64,000 bases of DNA from Cinclus cinclus (Eukaryota > Chordata > Aves > Passeriformes > Cinclidae): NCBI RefSeq assembly GCF_963662255.1, contig NC_085055.1, positions 18,462,704 through 18,526,703 of the forward strand, written 5' to 3'. A model generated the notes under the pieces. It ran no database searches, was not told the origin of the DNA, and saw only the letters and a list, made by a program, of their open reading frames with translations. The position numbers and the translations under genes are program-made. This document shows, one piece after another, positions 13,336 to 26,800 of this stretch; position 1 is the stretch's first letter, and each line of letters opens with the position of its first letter.

Positions 13336-15000
13336 TACAAAGCAAAGAACTGAAGCAAGTGTCACAAACATAGGTGCAAACAGAACCCATATGTCAAAGC
13401 TGTGATCTGGGCTCTCTATAGGTACTCTGATGTCATATAGGCACACCCATACCTACAGAATAGTCACTGCACAGCTCACACACAGCAATCCGAGTCTCCA
13501 GGGTTAAAAGAACAAGTGAAAGTCACTGTTTGCTGCCCCTGACTGCAACAGGCATTTGTATCCTGGTGAACCTGCAGAGAAAAGACCTCCCAAAGCACAT
13601 TGATCAGATGCACTCATCACTTGAGTAGGAACGAGGAACAGCACCGCACAGTTCTGCTGAGCAATAATTATTCTCCAAATTGTCCAGATTATGATTATAA
13701 AGTATTCAGATAAAACTGTGCTCAGTCAGTGTAAGAAACTTAAGAGCTTCTTGAAATACTTGCAATCTGAGAACAGTGCAGGTTAAAGGAACAAGGATAA
13801 AAATCACTGAGCTATCTGCTGAGTAATAACATGGTTGAAGGCTTGCATCTACTTCGTGAGCTGAGAAACAAACCATTTGCTAGTAAAATTTTGGCAGAAT
13901 TTTTGGATTAATGACTTTCCCTCAAAATGGTTCGTATTTTCTGCCTCACACCAAGCATTTTGCTGCTTTTCTAACACCTTTGCACACTGGGTCATGGAAC
14001 AGTTATTTTTGTAGACTGCACATCAATTTCCATTCTTAATGCATTATCTGAACAAATTACTTGCATCTAAGGGCTGAAAGTGCTCAAAACAGGTGTCAAA
14101 GTTGTAGTGGAAATGCTGTAACACATTTGAACAAATCAGAGGGCTGTGTGATCTAACAGCACTAATCCAAACACTGAAAAATTATTAAAACAATTCAACT
14201 AGTGACTAATTTTTAGACAGGAGTGCTGTCTAAAAATAAATTTTCAGAGTAGAATTTATTAGAAAAATGCTAACCAGAGACAGGTCTTTCCATAAAGTCC
14301 TTTTAAAAATCATAGCCTAAGCACAGAATTTTCATCACTTATATGTACTGTAGTTCATTTGGGCAAGTGTAAAGTCAACGAAATTAAAAACTGAGAACAG
14401 AAATGATCCCACAATAGTCTTTTAACACTGATACTTTACTGGAAAATTTAAACCAAGAAACATTTCCCCAAAAAAGCAAGTTGGCGCTGCACATTTAATA
14501 CTTTGAAAACTGCCCAAGAGATGAACCCTTCAGTTCCAAATTTCCCAATTTTAAATATGCTTAAAGGGAATTCTATCTTCCACTAATCTATTCAGTACAA
14601 ATTGTGCAGCAATTTGCAGAGTCTACAGCCATCTGGAGACAAGTGGGTTCTCTCGAGCCACCAATTCTCTCCAATTATTGAGCCATCACTCTTAAGAATG
14701 ACACCTTCAGTCCATAATCACTTCTTTCCTGATACATGCCTGTGCCAATCCCACTATTCTGAAGGCTCCAAGTCACAGAGGTAAAAAGGAATAGCCTGTC
14801 TAGAAACCCACACCTTTTGGTACTCTACAAAGTGAAGCAAATCTTGTTCACCATAACCACATGACTACAGAGGGTTTACTATCAGACGTATTTGTCAATT
14901 CACAAATTTTTAACGCCTTTTTATCATATGAAACAATTGTTCAAGAAATACAGCAATGATTTATTTGTGTATCATAAGCAAGGAATAACAGCTTCCTGTG

Positions 15001-15495
15001 GCAAGGCAAAGCCACAGCCCATATTTGTTGCAGCTGTTGAGATGGACACAACTGGCACCATCACCAGTCCTTTATTAAAAACTTTTCACACCTTCTCTCA
15101 GTGGACTCCTCCCAGGTAACTCCACAGAGCACTGACTCCTTCTCTCTTTCTCTCTGCAAGTTTCCTTCTGCATGACTGGCTAACCCAACCTGTCCCTTAC
15201 CTGGCCACCTAACCCTGTCTGTCCCTCACACAGCATCTTCTTACCTTGTCTGTCCCTTGCATGGCCATGTGTCCCTTACCTCCTCAGAGCACAGCCAGCA
15301 GACTCCATCCCAAATTACAGCAGACTCTGGGACTCCAACTCACTAATGAGCAGCTGTCCCACTCTTTTATAAAAGCACCCATCCTCACGGGGCAGGCAAG
15401 GCTGTCTCCACCCCTCAGTAACCAGTACACCTGTAATTCATTGAAGAAAATTGCCTTCTGCACTATCCTTACAAACTATCCTCCCATACATATTC
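15001..15495 (-). mobile_element. LTR-like element (probable solo LTR of an endogenous retrovirus)
   Basis: Read on the minus strand, this segment has LTR-like order. It has a purine-rich stretch at the right edge (about 15478-15490), then a U3-like region. Next comes a TATA box in the 12-bp palindrome CTTTTATAAAAG (15364-15375), and about 290 bp further on an AATAAA signal (plus-strand TTTATT at 15071-15076). The part between holds imperfect repeats built on GGGACAG and GTAAGGGACA motifs. The part after AATAAA runs GGACTGGTGATGG and on to about 15001. It shares the block GGCAAGGCTGTC and a nearby AGTACA-CTGT block with the element at 46961-47497, in the same order and orientation. No gag, pol or env sequence is recognised beside it, so a solo LTR is most likely. 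The ends and family are not certain. Confidence 0.5.
15364..15375 (-). promoter_or_regulatory. TATA-box palindrome of the LTR-like element
   Basis: CTTTTATAAAAG is its own reverse complement, so it reads as a TATA box on both strands. Its position upstream of the AATAAA signal at 15071-15076 on the minus strand fits the promoter of an LTR. Activity is inferred only. Confidence 0.4.
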
Positions 15496-16514
15496 ACATA
15501 TTTTTTTAGCCAGAACTAATTCTTAAAGACAACATTTTGAAAGTAGAAAGTTGTTTTCTGGAATCAGCCCATCCAGGGCTGAAAGGAAAGAAGTTTACAT
15601 AATACTCAACGAAACAAAACCTTCTTAATCTTTGAGTATAAACTCTTCTCAAATAAAAATGTCAGAGTCACTGCTATACCCAATCAGTTATTATTTACAG
15701 AGGCCATGCACCAAACACAGCTGAACTCAAACTCAGTAGATAAGGGAAGAGAGTAAGGTAGGCTTGATTAAACTTTGGACTGGACTAAAGTTCCATGAAC
15801 TGCTTTTGTTAAAAGGCAGCTCCTTGACATTTTCCAAGAAGACCCTCAGTAAGACACATTTTTTTGATATTTTCCATATCAGAATATACATATACATAAT
15901 GACTGGTTCTATTGTCAGTCACTAAAATAAAGCCTCAGCCATTACTGTTGGAGGGCTTTGGCCATTCATGGGATTATCCCTGCCATGCCTTGCTATTCCA
16001 GTCGCACACACTGCACAACATTTCAGAGTTCTGCTGACTGGGCTAATAAAAAACAGAAATATTTTTCAAGCAATAGAGTTAAATCATAAATGAAGCATCA
16101 TATTCCGTGGCAGTACCAGTCCTTTGGAGCTCAGAACACAGTCCAAGAGCATTTCCATTCACAGAAAAAATACAGTAGGACTATAAGACATACTAAGCAG
16201 TCATACAGACATTGAATATTATTTGGTGGGAGCATGTTAAGTTTAAGGCTAATTGTAAGAGTTGCTGAGATGGAAATTAAAATTTGTCCCTTCTTTCAAA
16301 GGAAAGGAAAAAGAAATCTTTTTTGGACCATACAAATTAAAGGAAGATGTTTGCATAACAACATTACTTCATTCTCACTGCCAAGAGAGAAGCTGGAATC
16401 ACTTTCATTCTGTGATTTTGTTCAAGTGCCAAATTATTTGGATATAGCTAGTCCAGAAATGAATAAATAAACTGTAGGATCAACTTTCCAAATTAGTCCA
16501 CAACCTCTAGTAGG

Positions 16515-16543
16515 AAAAAAAAAAAAAAAAAGGAAGGAAGGAA
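16515..16543 (+). repeat. Poly(A) tract followed by (GGAA)n
   Basis: A17 at 16515-16531 is followed by three GGAA units. This simple purine repeat is likely polymorphic. GGAA runs can bind ETS-family factors, but three units are too few for a claim. Confidence 0.8.
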
Positions 16544-18374
16544 AACAAGTTCATAATTTCTTGAATAGGATTTCTTCAACATTTTATTTCAGAGAAAAAT
16601 CCCTGTTATCCAATTTTAACAACCTAAACTAGTGAGCTGATGTGCTATGTCAGTAAAAGCCTTTTTCCCTGTGAAACTCAGTTTCCCTTGAAAGGAATGC
16701 TGTCTGCAGGACTGGACAGGCAGAGAACAGTTAAAAAAACTGTTCAGGAGCCAGGAGACCTAACACTTGTGAATCCTTATGAGCCAAAGAGTTGAACTTA
16801 CTAACAACTTTCTATCATCTTCAGTACTGGACTGAAGCTTGAAACATTGGTTTGGCTGTCAGGTAACCAGAAGAAAAGACAAAAAATAAAAATACTGACA
16901 TTTTGATCAAACTGCTGAATAACAGAAAACATTTGCATTTACGATGAGAATTTAACTGTTCCTACAGCTAAGAGAGGTATTTAAGACTGACCTATTGTGA
17001 CTGACTCACATTTTACATTGAACATTTTTATCAGCTCAGGTTTTCCTCGGGTGCATATATACATATAAATAACAACTGCTCCTTTTACAAAGGCTGTCAC
17101 CTGATTGAGCATCATTCTTACTGGCAACGCTCCCTTTCCAGAGGATCCATTTAATCCCCAGTGCACAGCACACATTAATGTATTTTTTTCTCTCCCTACC
17201 CCTTTGTACCTTTATGGAATTCCCCCAGGAGACATTCCAGCCCTATTGTGCTGCTGCACGCCAGCTGCAAAAAGGCCAGGACTGGGGCCAGCCTACGTGA
17301 ATACTTGAAGGGTCACAGGGTCAGAAGAAACTGGCTGCTTCTGCTCTTTCACTCTCCTCTGAGAGACTGCTCCACACCTCATCACTGAGAAATACACCTC
17401 CCACGACTGCTCTTGCCTAATGCAACCAAAACACACCAGGACAGAGCATGAGGTTCTGAGAGGATGAGGTCACATTCCAATCAAACAGATGTTGAAAAGG
17501 AAAAAAGTACCTTTAGCAAGACCTTGGGAGAGTAAAAAAAAAACATTTCTATTCTTATTGCTCGTATGGATGTGCTCTATTAGGCAAAGAAGAAAAGCCA
17601 CAGCAGAAAAGCTCTCTGTGCTTAAAAATTAAGTATTTTCTGTATTAATGTTTTTGTGTTTGTTTACTTTTAACTGTTTGGAAACAATGACCCCAAAAAA
17701 TGTGTTCTTTGACTTTTTCATATCTGATGCGCAACAATAGTGAAAGCAATGGATATTTACTCAATTTCTCCTGAGTCTTTCTCCATTCCAATCCTCTGCC
17801 TTCACTAGGTATTTCCTTAGAGGTAACCCATTATTTAAGCTGGTGGTTTCTCCCTTGGGAAGTTAACAGGATTCTCATGTTTATTCCTGCCATTTAATAA
17901 AAAAAAAGGTACCAATTAAGCTCAGCAGTAATCTGAGCAGGTTTATATCCAGCAATCAGGTGTGTGTGGGTCTATTTATTTTTCTCTTCAGTGAAGGATA
18001 TATGAATCCATACTAGATTCAGGAATATGGCACCTTTCATCTTGAAACTCTTGGAGGAATATTTATATTATTTCCACTGGCTCATTCTGTAGGGTTCTGC
18101 CTACAGCATTGAGATGTATTTTAATCATACAGCCATATCCAAAAGACATTTTTCCTTATGTATTGGATCACGTATGATCCTCTCCAATGAGTCCACTGGT
18201 GTTCAATTCTAGAAAGCTTTGTATATAGACATATGGGAAACTTTCTGCCAGCTTGTTTAGATGCTCCACCAGTACTTAACAGTCAATACATACTCTATTT
18301 TTTCTAGGACTTACATCCAGGAAGGACAAGATAACATTCACAAAAGTTTATTAGCACAATTAATTTCTCCCCCT

Positions 18375-18394
18375 CCCCCCCCCCCCCCCCCCCC
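18375..18394 (+). repeat. C20 homopolymer tract
   Basis: Twenty consecutive C are preceded by an interrupted C-rich stretch from 18369. The minus strand carries G20, which can form a G-quadruplex, and the plus strand can form an i-motif. Long C/G homopolymers are unusual in AT-rich surroundings, and the length is prone to sequencing error. Confidence 0.9.
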
Positions 18395-19978
18395 AGTTGA
18401 ATTTACATTTTGGCACTAGTTTGGCTTCTTGAAGACTGAAATTGCCATGTGTGGGTGCATGTGTTTTAATACAGTGTGACATGCATCCTGCAGGCATTTG
18501 CAGCCACAGACAGTGAGATCCTTGCAGAGAAAGCAGGGCTGTCTGCTAGACTAGGTGCTCACAAGTGGTCAAAACTGAGTAGAAATTCTCCCGCTCGTAT
18601 CTTGCAGAAGGAAAAGGGTTGGATAAAACAGTGTACCCGCATTTGTGAGTGCAAGGCAGGATTTAAAGAGTACAACAAAGCACAGATCCTTCCCTTCAGA
18701 TTGGGCTTAATTATGAGACTGCCACAGGAAAACATGTATAAAGAAACAACACTACTGCAGTAATGAGAATCAGTGCATTACTTTGTTAACCATACAGTTC
18801 ATGAACATGGCAACAGGCCCAAAGCATTGCTGTGGCTCAATGGGCAAATGATTTTACAAGGCTGGTCACTCCTCAGCCTAACTGCAGATTAATTCTGCTA
18901 TTTCTGAGCTACCTGGCTCCAGTCACCATCTGGGCTTGCTCTCACAACCACTGCAGAAACATCTGCCTTGACTTCAGCCTGTACCATCTCTCAGATAGCT
19001 GTGCCAGTTTCCAGCTAGAAGTTATCAATGCCAAGTGTGCCAGTGTCAATTCTGGTGGGTTTTAGCAGAAATCACCCTTTTGACTTTAACTGGAGCTGAA
19101 GCCGATTTACTCCACAGCTGCTTTTTCAATGTGATAGAGAGAGGAGCTCTTGTGACATGAACTACTCCAGTTCAGACACTCGTACAGTGACTTGCAGTTG
19201 AGAAACAGTGACAAAGTCCATTGTAAAGTGGCACTTTCAAGCCGTCATAGCTGTTTTCACCCACATGTGACAGCGTTTTCACGCCCTGTTGGTGACAGGA
19301 TAATGTCCCTTGTTGGACCATTAGACTCTTACTAGTATGGTCATGTCAAATTTCAACGCCTAAATGACAGAGCAAGAAAGGAATTTGAGATAGTTTCTAC
19401 TGGCTCAAAGGTATTATTTTGAAATAGCATGTAAATCCAGATCCAGGTATATTATCTGTAAATGAAGTCCATTTAAATAAATTATGAAAAACAAGGCCTT
19501 CTTTCTACACTACCATGGTCAAAGTATATTAGCAACTGCTTGTTGACAGTAGATGATTTAAGGTTACTTAAATCAGGTATCTATACAGGATTTTCAGAAT
19601 GGCATAATCATATTTTCCCTCCTAGATTTTAAAGGTATCTTATGAAGATACATATTTTCAGCTCTAGAAACCTTACCTTAAATATTCCCTATCATTTTGA
19701 AATAATTCAGTGGAAAATAACAGTGTGGAAAATACATAATTTTGGGAGGTTTAATTTTTTTGTCACTTAAAAAAGGGTTTATAAAAGTTGCTGTATTAAA
19801 AATATAATTAGAAAAGCAGACATATCCTGTCCTTCTCCCTGTATTTCAGGCAAGCTGGCAACTGCTCAAGAATGATCAGAGACTGGCCTATTTCTCAAGG
19901 ACCTCGAGAGATTATAAGAGTTTAAATCATAATCTTAGAAAAATGCCTGAAGCAATATTTAAAATTATCTTCTACTAT

Positions 19979-19997
19979 GGGGGGGATTGGGGGTGGG
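19979..19997 (+). repeat. G-rich cluster, possible G-quadruplex
   Basis: G7, ATT, G5, T and G3 follow each other within 19 bases. G7 can supply two G3 tracts, so a four-tract quadruplex with loops of 1, 3 and 1 is possible. Formation has not been shown. Confidence 0.5.
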
Positions 19998-22900
19998 AAG
20001 AAAGAAAAAAAGAAAGCTTTCTGCTCTCCAAACTGGCAGAGAGACTATAAACAATGGTTTGAGGAAAGCTTGAGACACCCTACACTGACATGGACTGAGG
20101 CAAGTTGGAACATCTGCCAGAATAAACAGACTTTATCTGGAATAGAATACAATATTTAAAACAATGTTTTTCATGAGCAAAAGTAAAGTAAGTGGTCATT
20201 AGTCCCAACCAGTCCTGGTCATTATGAACAGGCTGGAAATGAGGTGTTGTGCTTTCCAAATTCCACAAAATTGTAGGAACACTGGAGAAAGCCAAGACAA
20301 GCCTGGAGAGAGGAGCTCCCAGCGCTGTTCACACTCCCGTGGAAATGTTCTTCTGTCAGGGGCAGAGGCTGAGGCAGGGCAGGATGGGAACACTGACTCC
20401 AGGACACCCCACAGATTAGGGACTTCTACAGCTCTGCAGCAAAAAGGATTTTCTATCTGTCATGCAGTTCCATGCCAAAAATGCATCCATTAAATTTTTT
20501 TGCAGAGCCTAGACCACTGGGGTGTTTAGGGACCAAGTAGTTTATGAAATTGAGGTCTTAATTCCTCTGTGTTAATGCTTTCTCTAAATAAAACAAAACA
20601 AAAAAAAATACTTGAAACCATTTATCCTCACAAGAGCTTTGTGAGGTTTAATACTTTGAAGACCCTTCTAAGTCTTCATATAAACCTCTAACACGAAGTC
20701 TTAAAATGCAGCTCTTTTGAGACATTTTACCTTGATTTCATTTTGGCTTTGTTGCTACCAATTCTTTTAGCACAGAAATTCTCAGCATGAGACACACACA
20801 TAATCCGTGGAATGTTAAAACAATTTATTTTAACAGCTAGAAAAATCTAGTTTGGCCTTTAATGTACAGGTCTAACACCAAGTAGTTTGAATTAGATCAG
20901 GACTGATAAACATGAATGTTCATCACTAGTTTTCTTAATGCTAAAGTCCTAATGTATATACTTTTTCCCGTGGGATATAAATGCACAGATTCTCTCCTAA
21001 TCTAGTTTTCACTATGTGAGGCAGTCAAGCATTTTAGAGTAGACAAACACAGTTTTGGTTTCTCAACTTCAGCATACATTTGCACGGTAGAAAGAGGCAA
21101 GCAAACAGAAGGAGAGGAGTAAATGCCCTGTAGTGTTGCATTTCAATGAGATTTAGTGCTGCTAGAGTTCAGATTGTCCATTGGGTTAAAAGTATAAAAA
21201 TCCCGAGATACAGGTATTTTCACATTATTTCAAAATTACTTAGTCTGTTCAAATCACTGCATCCTCACAGGAAATTTCAGATTTCTAGGGGGTGGGGAAG
21301 TGTGATATTGAGGGGAGACTGTACCTATTTCATAGTAAACACTTTAATGTCTGTGTGCAAGCAGGGAGAGAAAGATGAATTTTCCTCTCATTAACCCAAC
21401 TGACAAATACCTTGTTTTAGAACTTCAGTCCAAATTCGGGTCATCAAAAGGACCAAAAATAGCCTACAAAATAATTAGTTATATTCCTGTATAGTTTCCC
21501 AATTATGCCATTTTAGTTTCTGAATATTTTTAAGTGAGTTTGATGCTACAGCAATCAGTTTAAGACTATTATTTTCCAGGGCAGATTTATATAATTTGAT
21601 GAGATGACAAAAAAAAAATAAAATATTTAACATATTTCCCTTCTTGTGTAATTTTTGATATTTAAAGTTTTTCAAAAACAGTAATAATGAAAGAAACTTG
21701 CAGAAGAGTTTATTTTAGGCCTTACATTGTTGAAACAGAGAACATTTATAATCTTTGTTTCTGGCTGTTATTGCCCAAGCTGATAAACCAAGTGAGTGAT
21801 GTTTTTCCTTGACAAGCCCTTATTTATTTTATGTTCACATATCATGTATTAGTATCAATGTAGGTTAGGCAGTAACAATCAGAATTTAAGATAATAAATA
21901 TTTTGCCAAGCGGTTTAAGATGAAGGTCTGAGGAGGTTAAAAATCCAGCAAAAAACACAAACAAAACTCTTTGTGAAGGTTCTGTCTTCCCCACCCTCAC
22001 TTCACAGGGCACCACTAGGTCTGACTGAGGTTAATGGTTTCAATACTGTTTTCCAAAACACCCACATCTGCTTTTTGCTATTCCTGTGACATTAAACACT
22101 ACATTTCCCTATACATCTGTGCACACAGTCCAGTCAGACCGGGCTGCTCAGTCCTCCTGCAAAGGGGAACGATGTGTCTCTCACAGAGTACTGTGCAGCC
22201 TCATTCAAATACCTGAGTAAACTGCTCATGACTAACAGCCCTGTAGATCTTAATAAGCCCTTGAAGAACTATCTCAAGTTTATTTCATGCCCCTAATTCT
22301 GATAGTTCTGACCATGAGCAAAATAGCAGGCCGTAAAGACAGATGCATGAAAAATATTTTTCTAGGTCAGGTTCACACATATAATTCCAAAGCTTACCCA
22401 CAGACAAATAATTGCTTTCATTCTGCCATCAAGAAAGGATGGAACATATTCTTTAGCCAAAACCTTAATATACATCTGAATATTCTACGTAATTTCAAAT
22501 ATCTTCTAATGAAAACAATGCTTTGTGTTTTGGGGCACTAAAGCATGGCAACAATTAGAAAAGTCATCAGAGAGGTGCTCATTATAACCAACTCCAGCTT
22601 CCTTGTCAGACAGAGCTCTGTTTAACTATATGAAAATTGTACTTATTGTATCTGGCAGAGTGAGGTTTAATAAAACAAATTTGTATAACAAATGTACATT
22701 AAACTGAAGAAATAGTAGAAATCTATTAAAAAATCTGTGTGAAATCTATAGTCTCCAAATATACCATTTTCTTCAATGACTTATTGAACACTTGAATTTT
22801 TTGGCTTGTTCTTCTGCAAGCCTCTTATTCATCACTGCTTTTCCAGACAAACTGCAAGAGCAATGTGTTTACCTTTCTTTTTCAGATCTATTGCATGTTT

Positions 22901-23451
22901 GCAACCACAGCTGTCTCTCAAGTACACCATCCTTGACAAATTTACAGAATGGGAGTTGGATTCAGCTGTGTTGCACCAGCACTAACACTTCAGAAAGCAC
23001 CAGAGCTAATAATTTCCAACCATGTTTTACTCCCCAGTTGCTGAGAGTTGTGATCCATCTACTTGGCCTTAGGCAAGAGCTAAAGCAGCCTCATCACTGC
23101 ATGTTAAAATATATGCAAGGTTTTTATTTAGCAGGGTAGAAGGTATTGTTCTACAAGGTGCCAATGACAGAGAAGTTTCATCACCAGCTGCAGCTGACCC
23201 ACTGCAAACGATTGACTGGAAATAGCATGAGGTACCTATGAACAAGTTCCAGTTTGACTGAAGTGCTGACCCCCAGTAACAGTGGATTTATTGGAGCCCA
23301 GAGGATTCATTCAAGCAGCAGACTCTGCTATTTTGGATTATGAAGTTTGGCAGGACTTTAAAGGTTTTTTCTCTGTATGTTTGTGTGCAGCTGGAGTATC
23401 ACACTGTGTTCACCGTCTATTAATGCTCTTCAATATGAACTCTCTACTATT

Positions 23452-23813
23452 ATTTGAGAAGAGAGGATTGAGAGGGGATCTTATCAATACATACAAATAT
23501 CTCAAAGGGGTGTAAAAGAGCATGGTGCCAGAGTCTTTCAGTGGTGACCAGTGACAGAATGAGGAGCAATGGCCATAAACTAAAACATAAGAAATTCCAC
23601 TTCAACATGAAGAAGAACTTCTTTACACTGAGAGTGCAGAGCACTGGAACAGCTGCCCAGGGAAGGAGTGGAATCTCCCTGTCTGGAGACATTCCAAACC
23701 CACCTGGACACGTTCCTGTGCCACCTGCTCTGGGTGACCCTGCCTGGGCAGGGGGTAGGACTGGATGATCTCCAGAGGTCCCTTCCAACCCTAACAATTC
23801 TGTGATTCTGTAA
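23452..23813 (+). mobile_element. CR1 LINE, 5'-truncated 3' end (well preserved)
   Basis: The 3' terminal part of a CR1 non-LTR retrotransposon, about 360 bp, is clearly recognisable. It begins in the GAGAAGAGAGGATTGAGAGG block. It continues through TCTTATCAATACATACAAATA, AGTGGTGACCAGTGACAGAA, ATGAAGAAGAACTTCTTTAC and GAGCACTGGAACAGCTGCCC. It then reads GGACTGGATGATCTCCAGAG and ends with CCTTCCAACCCTAACAATTC and the terminal ATTCTGTGATTCTGTA repeat. Only the tail of the reverse-transcriptase region and the 3' untranslated part remain, so it is inactive. It follows the usual consensus more closely than the copies at 4928 and 32045, suggesting a younger insertion. Open frames of up to 139 codons on the opposite strand are shadows of this repeat. 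Confidence 0.95.
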
Positions 23814-26800
23814 ACTCTGATACTGTGCTTTGATTTCAATATGTAGAGGCAGCACGTGAATACAAACAAGGAGAGGAAAACTGAAAAAGGAGCATAATTT
23901 CTATATTTTTAGTTTAAAAGTGTAAAAGAAAAGTACTCTAAAGTTTGTTCAAATCTTTACAAATATTGCTGAAAAGAAAGAAAACTACATGAAGAGAGAA
24001 TTCTATGTGAATTAAAAATTACTGAGCCGAAGTATCAAGAAGTGGCCAGGTAAGGACCTGGCTAAACCTAATATGCCACAGTAAATCGTATAATCCCCTG
24101 ATCTTTAATCTCTGCTTCCACACAATTAGACAAAGTACCCCTGGGAGACTGTGGCCCAGCACTGAAGATGTTGACATGAACTTACTATTTATAACTCAGG
24201 TAGGCAACGTACTTGGAGATTATTTCTTGCTGACACATGAAGCACGACTAGAGTGGGTTTCAGGAAATAACTCCTGCCCTCAGCATTTAATTAATCTAGA
24301 TTTTGCATGCAGCAGAGATTGTAGAGGAACACAGAGAAAGCATAGACAAACATGTTTTTGAAAATATGATTTAACCTCCTTTTAAATATAAGAAAAAAAT
24401 ATAAACATGGGGAGGGAATCAACAGCCATGGTATAGTGATTTTTCAATCAAAACCACATTGGAAATGATACATGTAAGAGTACATGCAATACTTTTCATT
24501 ACTTCATTTGCTATCAGTTAGGAGAACAGAGAGCCAAACTTTAGTTATTGTGATCTGAAATTTTTGATCCTGCAGTTATGTGGAAGTAGTGGTTAAATGA
24601 TTAGTTACCCACAGAGTAAATGGCAACTCCAAGGGTTGAACTGGCTCACTTAGGATGGACACTGCCAGAAACACTTGCACTTGTGTTGGGCTCCTTGTGC
24701 AACAGTGGTTTAACCCAAAATCAAACTTCCCACTTTCTTGTGTAAATGCAGTTCATGTCACCTTCTATCTGAGGAGCCCTCATAACTGAACCCCAAAGTC
24801 ACTCAGTGAAACAGCTACCATGGCAGTGGGGTGCCTTGGGAGAAATTCAGCAGTGCCCTTCCTCAGGAAAGATGCACCGAGCACTGTGGTGCTGCCAGTA
24901 CACGTGGCTTAAGGGATGCATTTGCTCCTGTCTGATTCTCAGTCTGTAGCAGAATAGCCTCAAAATAAAAACCTGCCGATTAACACAATTTAAAACCTTG
25001 AAGCTAATAAACACCATTAAACACAGACCACCTTTCTCCTCACTTGGACCTGTAGACAGTAATACCATGCTGAGAACAGGATTTGAGAGATCAGCTTAAG
25101 GTTCACAGTCCTTTACAAAGTACAAACTTGGTAAATGATTTAACGTGCCCTCCAATACAGACTGTGACAGTGGCAATCATTGCCTTGCACGCCTATTGTA
25201 TATCCCAAATGTTCTTCTGAAGGCATAAATTCACAGAAGTTCTTGTCCTTGAAAATCTGCTTATTAAATTTAGAGGGTAAGAAAAAAATGGAAAGCAATT
25301 GATAGCGAAATATTTTTAAAGATTTTTCCAATTTTGCCATGTTGCAAGAATGGAAACACAGGTGAACAGTTTCATTTCGAGAATGTACACGCTATTTTGT
25401 CCATGGAAATGAAGGCATATCCTTTACAGATTGGGCAGTGTTTTTCCTTGAAATGACACAAATATATACTTTATTGTTATAGATAGTCTATATCATTTGT
25501 GAAAGATATTGATAACACACCAAAGAGAAATAGACTACAGTCTTTAATTCAAATCATACGAGGAATAAAATGCTTTCATAATAAACTGAATACACCCTAG
25601 ATCTTATTCAAGAACTATGACAATTGCATATTAATTAAGTTGAAAAATAATCAGTATTGGTTTTAATTTTTTTTCTGGCTTCCCATCTTTTTGTAACAGA
25701 AGTGAGCTGCAGAAAGAGAAAGACTTGAAAGACAGGAGCACGACACAATTTTTGCAGTATTCTTAAAAATATTTCATCCTTTTAATTTTGAAGTATAAAA
25801 TTGTTTAGAGTGAAGAATAGGGGAAAAAAAGTGATTGCTCTTCATCAGGCCAAGCATGGTTCTTTTTATTGCTCTAAAAGCTTTCATTGCATCACTTTTC
25901 TGATCTTAGTTAGCCTTAAAAACTACACAACAGAGAATAACAAAGTGGGTCAGCTCACCCACTCAGAGGGGTCACACAGAAAAGAGCAGTAGCAATGCAC
26001 ATGTCCTTGAAGCCATGAGAATTTCCCCTATACCCTCAAAAAAACTGAATAAACACTGATGTGTACAAGGTGAGGTGCCAGCCAGATTATCACACAGTAA
26101 ACCAAAATGAAGACTTGTAATGTAGATGCCCTAAATCTCATAATTTTAATTTCAGGTGCAATTATGTTTTTAAATTTATAGTTATTGAAGTTATCTGATT
26201 GGTGTTGCACAAATATTTTTCATTTGTGGATCTCAAAAGAAGGCAAAAGAAAGACTACATTCACTTTGAAAAAATGAATTCAGATAATTTCCCCAAAGGC
26301 CTTGAATCATCACTAGTTCTAAAGTTGTCATTTGGGGTCTACCTGTTGATTTTAACACAACAGGTTCCTTTTGCAAGGAAAACCACTTTTGTCCTCACTT
26401 TTGAGTAATACTTAGAGGAAAGCCATATGTTTAACATTCAGTCCCTTCTTTGTAATTAATAATGTACACTTGATTTCTCCACTGGAATCTGTAAATCAAA
26501 ATGTATTCCTCTCCTTGTTCTATCAAGATTCTGTTTTCAGTACGTGCTGCCAGACCAGCCCCTCTCCCAGATATTAGGGAAATAGAATAGATATTTGCCT
26601 GTGGGATATGCTGGTATTCACAAATATTCTTATTTCACCATTCCATTTGCCAATTTTTTTACTGGAATTAAATTATGCCAACCACCTTCTCAGTAATTCT
26701 TATCAGCATTACACGTGGCACCTTCTCGAAAGAGTAAATTTACAGTTCAGCTATTCCTGTTATTGACCAGAAGTCTTTTCCTGCTACCTTTTGAGATGGA

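Larger units (their letters stand above)
5248..15000. other. Non-coding unique sequence with homopolymer tracts
   Basis: No recognisable gene or mobile element is visible. Simple tracts are A15 at 5593-5607, T16 at 8194-8209, A17 at 8746-8762 followed by A-rich DNA to about 8800, T17 at 11739-11755 and A21 at 13273-13293 followed by A-rich DNA to 13335. There is a perfect 18-bp tandem duplication at 9802-9837. The segment at about 11940-12320 is free of simple repeats and contains an octamer ATTTGCAT at 12012-12019. It has the look of possible conserved non-coding DNA, but that is inference only. Confidence 0.65.
15496..23451. other. Non-coding unique sequence
   Basis: No recognisable gene is present. 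Visible items are A17 plus a short GGAA repeat at 16515-16543, a C20 tract at 18375-18394, a G-rich cluster at 19979-19997 and an A8 tract near 20603. The open frame of 95 codons at 18476-18763 and that of 115 codons at 22792-23139 show no motif I can name. The blocks 17600-17800 and 20700-21080 lack simple repeats and might be conserved non-coding elements, which alignment would have to show. Confidence 0.65.

Noticed and set aside
23450..23869. 139-codon minus-strand open frame
   Set aside because: It lies antisense to the CR1 element at 23452-23813 and is explained by that repeat.
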